From: Acidimicrobiaceae bacterium
GTDB taxonomy: Bacteria; Actinomycetota; Acidimicrobiia; Acidimicrobiales; Bog-793
Assembly: GCA_025464005.1 (NCBI GenBank)
Contig: JAODBO010000038.1
Span: forward strand, 1-63,498
Reading direction: 5' to 3'
Length of the DNA: 63,498 nt
In this document: positions 58,945-63,498 of the stretch, piece by piece
Position numbering within the stretch: position 1 is the first letter of the stretch
Layout: each line of letters opens with the position of its first letter
Made by a program: the position numbers and the translations under genes
Notes under the pieces: generated by a model
What the model saw: only the letters and a program-made list of their open reading frames with translations
What the model was told of the DNA's origin: nothing
The model's database searches: none

Positions 58945-59272
58945 CTCCTCTCCTCCTTACGCTCGCCTCGGCGACGCGCTTCAGCTCGGTCAGCTGGGTC
59001 GGCCAGAAGCCCCCGAGATACTCCTGCACCACGCTGAGCCCGTCGCTTCGCAGCCCGTAGAGGTGCTTGGTCCCGTCCCGGCGCTCGACGACCAGCTCGG
59101 CGCCGCGTAGCACCGCGAGGTGGTGCGAGACCGCCTGTTGAGACATGGCGATCTGGCCGGCGATCTCGCCCACCGGGAGGTCAGCGTCGCGCACGACCTC
59201 GAGAATGCGGCGACGGTTGCCGTCGGCAAGGGCCCTCAGGGCACTGTCCAGTCGCTCGGAAGTGATGCTCAT
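58937..59272 (-). CDS. ArsR-family transcriptional regulator
   Basis: The 111-residue winged helix starts MSITSERLDSALRALADGNRRRILEVVRDADLPVGEIAGQIAMSQQAVSHHLAVLRGAELVVERRDGTKHLYGLRSDGLSVVQEYLGGFWPTQLTELKRVAEASV, with the recognition helix AMSQQAVSHHLAVLR. No metal-binding Cys cluster is present, so it is of the SRPBCC-operon subtype. The ATG at 59272 is the first gene of the operon. A perfect palindrome lies 43 bp upstream. Confidence 0.93.
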   Translation of the reverse strand: MSITSERLDSALRALADGNRRRILEVVRDADLPVGEIAGQIAMSQQAVSHHLAVLRGAELVVERRDGTKHLYGLRSDGLSVVQEYLGGFWPTQLTELKRVAEASVRRRGDG

Positions 59273-59314
59273 GAGGTGTTTCCGAGGGAGTTCGGCATCG
59301 CCATATACAAACAT

Positions 59315-59333
59315 ACACTTGTACAAGTGTCAA
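59315..59333 (-). promoter_or_regulatory. ArsR operator with promoter -35
   Basis: ACACTTGTACAAGTGT (59315-59330) is a perfect 16-bp palindrome. On the minus strand a consensus -35 TTGACA (59333-59328) overlaps it, with an AT-rich region about 17-18 bp on. This fits autorepression by the ArsR protein encoded at 59272. Confidence 0.75.
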
Positions 59334-59408
59334 CTGGACTACATGCCTTTCGGAAAGCGACCACGAACCCGGACTCGTCCGCGCACGAGACGCTGTGCGC
59401 GCACCTGC

Positions 59409-60647
59409 CTACTCCGGCAGCGCAAGAAGTGGCTCTGCCGGGAGGTTGCGCACCTCCGGGATCATGAGCACGGCAGCAACGGCGAGAGCCATGAAGATGC
59501 TCGAGCCCCAAAGGGTGGTCGGTACGCCGATCGCCCCAGCGATCGGTCCGGCGATCACGTAGCCGACAGGCAGCAGGGCAGTTGATCCGAGCCAGTCGTA
59601 GGCGCTCACCCTGGAGAGAACGTCGTGAGGTACGTGGCGTTGCATCGTCGTGTCCCACTGGGTGCCGAATATCGCGAAGCCGCCGCCGGCGACGAACGCG
59701 ACTGGAGCGATCGCCGCGACTGGCACGGCTTCTGCGAGCAGTGCGGGTAGCGGAATGAAGCCGATGGTCGCGAGCGTCGCGGCAAGCAACGGCCGCCTCG
59801 GCCGCCAACGGAGCGCCCATGCTCCACCCGCGACGGCGCCGATTCCAAAGGCCGAGAGGACGAGTCCCCATGCCGGCGCCCCGCCGAGGTGTGACTGGGC
59901 AACGACCGCGCCGAGAACGATGAACGGGGCGAAGACGAGCAGGTGCCACAAGCCGAACTCGAGGACTATGCCCCACAGCCAGCGGCGGGACGAGAAGGCC
60001 AGCCATCCGGCACGGAGGTCGCCCAGTATGCCGGTCCTGGCTCCAGTCGGCGCCACGCGACTCGGCAGGCGAACGCGGGCGAGGTTCGAGGCGCTGATGG
60101 CGAAGGTGGCCGAGTCCACGGCGATCGCCGAGCCGGCGCCTCCGGCAGCGACGAGCACTCCGGCGAGCGCCGGCCCGACGACTGCTCCGAGGGACCATGA
60201 CAGGTTTTGCAGAGCGTTGCCCTGGAGGAGCAGCTCGCCACTCAACACCTGTGGCATCAGCCCGGAGAGTGCCGGGTTGAAGAAGGCCGCGCCAACGCCC
60301 CAGAACGCTTCAAGGGTCGCGAGCTCCCATACCTGCCAACTTCCGGAGATGAGCAGCCCGGCGACTGCACCCTGGACCGCGAAGCGGAGCACGTCCGCAC
60401 CGAGCATGACGAGTCGTCGCGACAGGCGATCAGCGACAGCACCACCGACGAGGAGCAGCACGACCATCGACGCAGTCCCCGAACCGAGGACGAGGCCCAC
60501 CTCGCGAGCAGAGCCGCCCCGGTCGAGGACCGCGAAGGTGATCGCTACCGGGGTCATCTGATCACCGAGCTGCGACAGTGCCTGTCCTGTGAACAGCAGG
60601 CGGTAATTCCGCTCGCGAAGCGCCCCGAGGCGTTCTGGCAGACGCAC
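59409..60647 (-). CDS. MFS transporter (MFS_3 / enterobactin-exporter-like)
   Basis: The 412-residue protein has 12 predicted spans. It opens LPERLGALRERNYRLLFTGQALSQLGDQMTPVAITFAVL, typical of MFS_3 exporters with RNYRLL and GDxM. Then come a motif-A-like GGAVADRLSRRLVMLGADVLRF, and GTQWDTTMQRHVPHDVLSRVSAYDWLG near 315, common to the family. The start is GTG at 60647 (VRLPERLG); a TTG at 60689 is longer and less typical. A degraded partial copy of its 5' part lies at 62095-62259. Function: efflux, substrate unknown. Confidence 0.87.
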   Translation of the reverse strand: MRLPERLGALRERNYRLLFTGQALSQLGDQMTPVAITFAVLDRGGSAREVGLVLGSGTASMVVLLLVGGAVADRLSRRLVMLGADVLRFAVQGAVAGLLISGSWQVWELATLEAFWGVGAAFFNPALSGLMPQVLSGELLLQGNALQNLSWSLGAVVGPALAGVLVAAGGAGSAIAVDSATFAISASNLARVRLPSRVAPTGARTGILGDLRAGWLAFSSRRWLWGIVLEFGLWHLLVFAPFIVLGAVVAQSHLGGAPAWGLVLSAFGIGAVAGGAWALRWRPRRPLLAATLATIGFIPLPALLAEAVPVAAIAPVAFVAGGGFAIFGTQWDTTMQRHVPHDVLSRVSAYDWLGSTALLPVGYVIAGPIAGAIGVPTTLWGSSIFMALAVAAVLMIPEVRNLPAEPLLALPE

Positions 60648-60837
60648 CCGATCGAGGCTAGGACAGCTTGCGGCTCCCCACAGGTTCAAGCGATCTGATC
60701 ACGCTTCGCGTCGACCACCTCGGCGACCGAGAGGCGGGGGAACGCACCCGAGCTCAGGCTCGGTGATAGCTGACCACACGGCTGTATCCCGCGAGGTATC
60801 GGGGAGCTGCTTGGTCGATGCCGGGAACGAACGGGGC
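60603..60837. repeat. Left copy of a 233-bp imperfect direct repeat
   Basis: It aligns with 62215-62447 at about 85-90% identity with one single-base indel. It spans the 5' end of the MFS gene, the intergenic gap and the last codons of a fibronectin-type gene. The two copies lie about 1.6 kb apart in the same orientation, around a VapBC module. Confidence 0.92.
60754..60836 (-). pseudogene. 3' remnant of a fibronectin-type surface protein gene
   Basis: The minus strand reads FVPGIDQAAPRYLAGYSRVVSYHRA and a TGA, nearly the same as the last residues of the intact protein ending at 62365 (FVPGIDQASPGYLAGYSRVVSYHRA). No upstream coding sequence of that gene remains here. It is the eroded partner of the segmental duplication. 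Confidence 0.85.
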
Positions 60838-60951
60838 AGAATGGTGACGGCCGCCCTCCCCAAGGCTGTGGCCGTGCCGTTCGCACAGACCGAGCGCGCT
60901 CGCGACAGTTCGTGTTGCTTCGCGCTAGCGCACGTTGAGTCCGGTTCATGG

Positions 60952-61455
60952 CTAGTCGACCGAGCCCCGTGGGACAACCCACCGTGTTAATAGGCGCGTC
61001 TCGACGTCGTGAAGATGGTCGTAGTCCTCGTCGTAGTGGACGATGGCCACCCGGTCGCCCGAGAGGGTATAGGAGAGCGCGTATGCAGCGACTTCGATGT
61101 CGAAGGCTCCAGCTGCCCGGCCTTTGCCGGCGTCGAAAAGAAGGTGCTGAAGCATGGTCGCCCGAACATTCAGATCCGACGTCGCGCTAAGGATCCTCCA
61201 GGAACTGAATACGCCCATGATGCGCTCGTGCTCGCGGGTGCTCGTAGCGCTGTAGCCAGCCTCGAGCATCAGCGGCAGGCAGGTGGCAAGCACTCCCCCT
61301 CGATTCAGCTCCTCGAGAGCCTTCGCTACCTCGACCTTGGACGCCCGCCGAAGAGCGCTGTTGTCTATCAGGAAGGTGAGGGACCCTACCGACGGGCCCG
61401 TGCCCGCACCTCCGGGTCCCTGAGCACGCCGAGCGCGTCCGAGTCGTGCAGCCAT
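60952..61455 (-). CDS. vapC: PIN-domain toxin VapC
   Basis: VapC toxins are Mg-dependent RNases. The frame has LTFLIDNSALRRASKVEVAKALEEL (first Asp), CLPLMLEAGYSATSTREHERIMG (Glu), AFDIEVAAYALSYTLSGDRVAIVHYDEDYDHLHDVETRLLTRWVV (further Asp residues), the full PIN set. It overlaps the antitoxin gene, so the pair is coupled. The start is unclear: the conserved domain begins near 61383, directly after the antitoxin stop, yet no ATG or GTG is there. The ATG at 61455 gives a longer N-terminal tail; CTG or a GTA codon may be used instead. Confidence 0.85.
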   Translation of the reverse strand: MAARLGRARRAQGPGGAGTGPSVGSLTFLIDNSALRRASKVEVAKALEELNRGGVLATCLPLMLEAGYSATSTREHERIMGVFSSWRILSATSDLNVRATMLQHLLFDAGKGRAAGAFDIEVAAYALSYTLSGDRVAIVHYDEDYDHLHDVETRLLTRWVVPRGSVD

Positions 61456-61595
61456 TGCAGTCCTTTCGCCCGCTCCTCGCGGTCGACCACTTCGCGAAGC
61501 GCCCGGTTGACGGCGTCCTTCTTCGTCGTCGCTCCGAGGATCGCTCCCGCCTTGTCGAGGAGCTCGTCGTCAATGTCGATCAGGGTCTTGCTCAT
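61386..61595 (-). CDS. vapB: VapB-type antitoxin
   Basis: The 69-residue protein reads MSKTLIDIDDELLDKAGAILGATTKKDAVNRALREVVDREERAKGLQWLHDSDALGVL, a ribbon-helix-helix antitoxin of the VapB family (LIDIDDELLxxA, GTxTKKDAVNxALREVV). The tail would wrap the toxin. The ATG at 61595 is used. It lies upstream of vapC on the same strand, the standard order. Confidence 0.92.
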   Translation of the reverse strand: MSKTLIDIDDELLDKAGAILGATTKKDAVNRALREVVDREERAKGLQWLHDSDALGVLRDPEVRARARR

Positions 61596-61662
61596 TGGGA
61601 CTCCACACTGTGGAAGGGACCGAACTGCACGCAGCGCCACTAGCGCGCTGCCACTGGATTAC

Positions 61663-61694
61663 AGTATATCGATTCTCACGCTCACGTATATACG
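61663..61694 (-). promoter_or_regulatory. vapBC promoter and operator candidates
   Basis: A near-consensus -10 TATACT lies at 61668-61663 on the minus strand. The palindrome CGTATATACG (61685-61694) is 17 bp upstream, and GTATAT occurs twice, 22 bp apart (61664 and 61686). These suit binding by a dimeric VapB, which represses its own operon. The tract is AT-rich relative to its surroundings. Confidence 0.5.
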
Positions 61695-61695
61695 C

Positions 61696-62094
61696 GGTTA
61701 TCGGCAGGTGCGTCACTTGGCGGACGGTCGACTGTCTGGGCAGTGCGCGGTGCCATTGGGATCGTCGCGCTCTTCCCTCACTTTCGCAGGATCGCGAGCG
61801 TCCGATGCCCGCGCTCGAGACCGAGCGCCTCGACGTCTGCACCGATCGCTTCGGAGACCCCGACCATCCAGCACGAGCAGCGAGAAGAGCGCGTGTTCAG
61901 CTTCCGAGCCGAGGCGGGCGGCAACGAAGCGCGCCTACTTCGTTGCGGTCGGGGCCGATGGCACGCGACTAGTAATCGAGGCGCGGACGCCGGACATGGT
62001 CTGCAGGTGAGTGGGCGAGCCCACTTCCCTCCTCGACGTAGCGGTGAAAGCCGGTAACGGTGCATCGGCGGCGAGGCCCGGAGCCGGGCGAGGA
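61696..62094. other. Region between vapB promoter and MFS remnant
   Basis: No intact gene is seen. One minus frame (61867-61778) reads MVGVSEAIGADVEALGLERGHRTLAILRK with high third-position GC and a stop; it may be the tail of a lost gene. The rest is plain. It probably formed by decay within the duplicated segment. Confidence 0.4.
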
Positions 62095-62259
62095 GCCGCG
62101 AAGCAGAGCACGTCCGGACCGAGCATGACGAGCGCGCACATCGCCTACGTGGCGCGGCTCTTGCCACTCTCTGCGTTATCCACAGGTGACCCATTTTCAA
62201 TCGGACATATCGCCGTAATCCCGCTCGCGCAACGCCCCGATGCGTTCTGACAGACGCAC
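62095..62259 (-). pseudogene. Degraded 5' fragment of an MFS exporter gene
   Basis: From the GTG at 62259 the frame reads VRLSERIGALRERDYGDMSD and stops, matching the intact MFS start (VRLPERLGALRERNYRLLFT). Near 62132-62098 another piece, VMLGPDVLCFA, matches VMLGADVLRFA of the intact protein. About 107 bp between them is missing. Confidence 0.85.
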
Positions 62260-62447
62260 CCGATCGAGGCTAGGACAGCTTGCAGCTCCGCACAGGTTCA
62301 AGCGATCTTGTCACGCGCCCCGTCGACCACCTCGGCGACCGGGAGGCGCGAAATGCGCCCGAGCTCAGGCTCGGTGATAGCTGACGACACGACTGTATCC
62401 CGCGAGGTATCCCGGAGACGCTTGGTCGATGCCGGGAACGAAAGGGC
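62215..62447. repeat. Right copy of the 233-bp imperfect direct repeat
   Basis: Partner of 60603-60837. Here the fibronectin-type gene end is intact and the MFS start is broken, the reverse of the left copy. Confidence 0.92.
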
Positions 62448-63498
62448 CGATCGCCATGCGGATCGCGGATTGACCTCTCGGCAAGGACGTGGCAAAGGTC
62501 GCCTTCGCATTGGCATCCAGGCGCACGTGCTTGTACGTCACCCACAAGCCGTGTGAGAGACGCTGAAACTGGAGGACATGGGAGGCGAAGGAGCTAGCCG
62601 CGATCACCCGGGTCGAGAGCCGCCCTCCGGCGACCACCGTGAGGTAGACCACCGGACGCACACTCACGACGATCGGCGAGCTCGTCCCGCCGTTCGCGGT
62701 GACCTCGAAGCTCGTACGCACAGTCGGCTGCGCCGAATAGGACCAACTACCCCCAGCGCCGGTCACGACGGCCGCAATGCGGAAGAACGACGTCTGATCG
62801 AATCTCTCGCTGAGCACCGTGACCGTGTCGCCCGAACGTCCGCTCGCAACCGTGCCGGTGAGGTTGACGAACTTGCTGTACGTGATGGTGGACACCGATG
62901 CGTTCAGCGTTACGGACAGGCCCGTGGTGAGCGTGAGATCCGAGCCTCGGCTCGTTCCCACACCGCTCGTCGCCACCACACGAAAGTGGTAGGTCGTTCG
63001 GGGAGCGAGGTTCGAGACGCTGACGCTGACGTTCGTGTCGTTCGGACTTGCCGCCAGGCTCGTCAGCGGCGTCTTCGACCCGTAGCTCGTGCTCGTGCCG
63101 TATTCGAAGTACCAGCTCGTGGCCTGACCCTCGGAATTGACGATGCCGTTCAAGGTCGCGGTAGACGAGGTGAGGTGAGTGGCCGCCTCCGTGAGTGCAC
63201 TCGGTGCGGCGGACGTATTGAAGACCCCGGCCGCGCCCTGTGTCGTGCCCGCGCTGCTCGTCGCGACGACGCGGTAGTGATAGCTCGTGGCAGGAGCGAG
63301 GCCCGTCAGCGAGCCTGAAACGCTTACATCCGCCGTCCCGGACCCGGCGCTCTTCGCCACCGATTTCGCGCCGTAGCTCGTGCTCGTGCTAAGGCCGTAC
63401 TCGAAATACCACGTCGTCGCAGCGCCGTTTGGATTGACGGTACCGGTGACGACGGCCGAAGTCGGCTGCACCGACGTCACTGCTCCGGTGGTCGCCGT
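62365..63498 (-). CDS. Fibronectin type III-like surface protein (partial)
   Basis: At least 377 residues are present and the gene runs off the right edge. Two similar domains are seen: SVQPTSAVVTGTVNPNGAATTWYFEYGLSTSTSYG...YHYRVVATSSAGTTQG and LTSSTATLNGIVNSEGQATSWYFEYGTSTSYG...YHFRVVATSGVGTSRG, each an FN3-like beta-sandwich with the WYFEYG strand. The C-terminal 190 residues are beta-rich (Ig-like domain) and end VVSYHRA. No membrane anchor or sorting signal is visible in the part seen. Likely secreted. A remnant of a second copy of its 3' end lies at 60754-60836. Confidence 0.85.
   Translation of the reverse strand, partial: TATTGAVTSVQPTSAVVTGTVNPNGAATTWYFEYGLSTSTSYGAKSVAKSAGSGTADVSVSGSLTGLAPATSYHYRVVATSSAGTTQGAAGVFNTSAAPSALTEAATHLTSSTATLNGIVNSEGQATSWYFEYGTSTSYGSKTPLTSLAASPNDTNVSVSVSNLAPRTTYHFRVVATSGVGTSRGSDLTLTTGLSVTLNASVSTITYSKFVNLTGTVASGRSGDTVTVLSERFDQTSFFRIAAVVTGAGGSWSYSAQPTVRTSFEVTANGGTSSPIVVSVRPVVYLTVVAGGRLSTRVIAASSFASHVLQFQRLSHGLWVTYKHVRLDANAKATFATSLPRGQSAIRMAIGPFVPGIDQASPGYLAGYSRVVSYHRA

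Noticed and set aside
61009..62010. A 333-codon plus-strand frame across the VapBC region
   Set aside because: Antisense to vapC and vapB, whose PIN and ribbon-helix-helix signatures are clear; no motif in the plus frame.
60603..62447. Composite transposon flanked by insertion sequences
   Set aside because: The direct repeats carry no transposase, terminal inverted repeats or target-site duplication; they consist of pieces of the two neighbouring genes.

Overview
The window is high-GC DNA (roughly 70% G+C) with GTG and TTG starts, many ATGA/GTGA/TGATG stop-start overlaps and several start codons placed directly after a TANNNT -10 box. The gene content is actinobacterial: mraZ-rsmH-ftsL, lexA beside a LysM division-inhibitor gene and nrdR, succinylase-type dap genes, DUF3040, a TobH/ManB block, and an fbiA/fbiB-manC-wbbL-rmlD neighbourhood as in mycobacteria. 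The best guess is a deep-branching actinobacterium such as Acidimicrobiia. This is inferred from gene order, not from a marker phylogeny.

Layout. 1-2.2 kb: start of the division and cell-wall cluster, led by an autoregulated mraZ promoter. 2.6-9.2 kb: mixed housekeeping genes (SDR, methyltransferase, lipoate ligase-like, HNH, DUF3040, dinB, PIG-L, nrdR). 9.3-10.7 kb: SOS control region with four LexA boxes between a LysM protein and lexA. 10.7-17 kb: lysine/DAP genes dapE, dapD, dapC, dapF mixed with hflX and miaA. 17.5-21.4 kb: sugar-phosphate genes (SIS isomerase, Trm112-like, phosphomannomutase) and a CPBP protease, then divergent ftsH. 23.6-39.3 kb: a long minus-strand cell-envelope block with DUF5719, a glycosyltransferase fused to a membrane protein, two GT4 enzymes, GDP-sugar and UDP-sugar enzymes, F420 genes cofE/cofD, ManC-like, WbbL-like, rmlD and rmlB. 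39.3-43.1 kb: birA divergent from a biotin-dependent carboxylase, plus an M20 amidohydrolase. 43.2-51.8 kb: rhodanese-MoeB, nitroreductase, a coupled methyltransferase / acyl-CoA dehydrogenase / type III polyketide synthase cluster, HxlR regulator, DHA2 exporter and a secreted beta-propeller-like protein. 52-63.5 kb: accessory region with AKR, DUF2277, DUF1810, S9 peptidase, SnoaL-like protein, an ArsR-led operon, an MFS exporter, a VapBC module between imperfect 233-bp direct repeats, and the 3' part of a fibronectin-type surface protein.

How genes work together. ManB and the ManC-like enzyme would make GDP-mannose; RmlB and RmlD finish dTDP-rhamnose; the GT2 and GT4 enzymes would use these for an envelope polysaccharide. 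CofD and CofE make F420. LexA, the LysM protein and DinB form an SOS set. BirA would biotinylate the neighbouring carboxylase.

Most noteworthy: an unannotated 43-residue acidic peptide with 12-residue repeats preserved through synonymous change; a 26-bp tandem duplication that creates a 9-codon cistron between two glycosyltransferase genes; a duplicated surface-protein/exporter junction around VapBC; a coupled type III PKS operon; a DapF lacking one catalytic cysteine; and a set of leaderless promoters.
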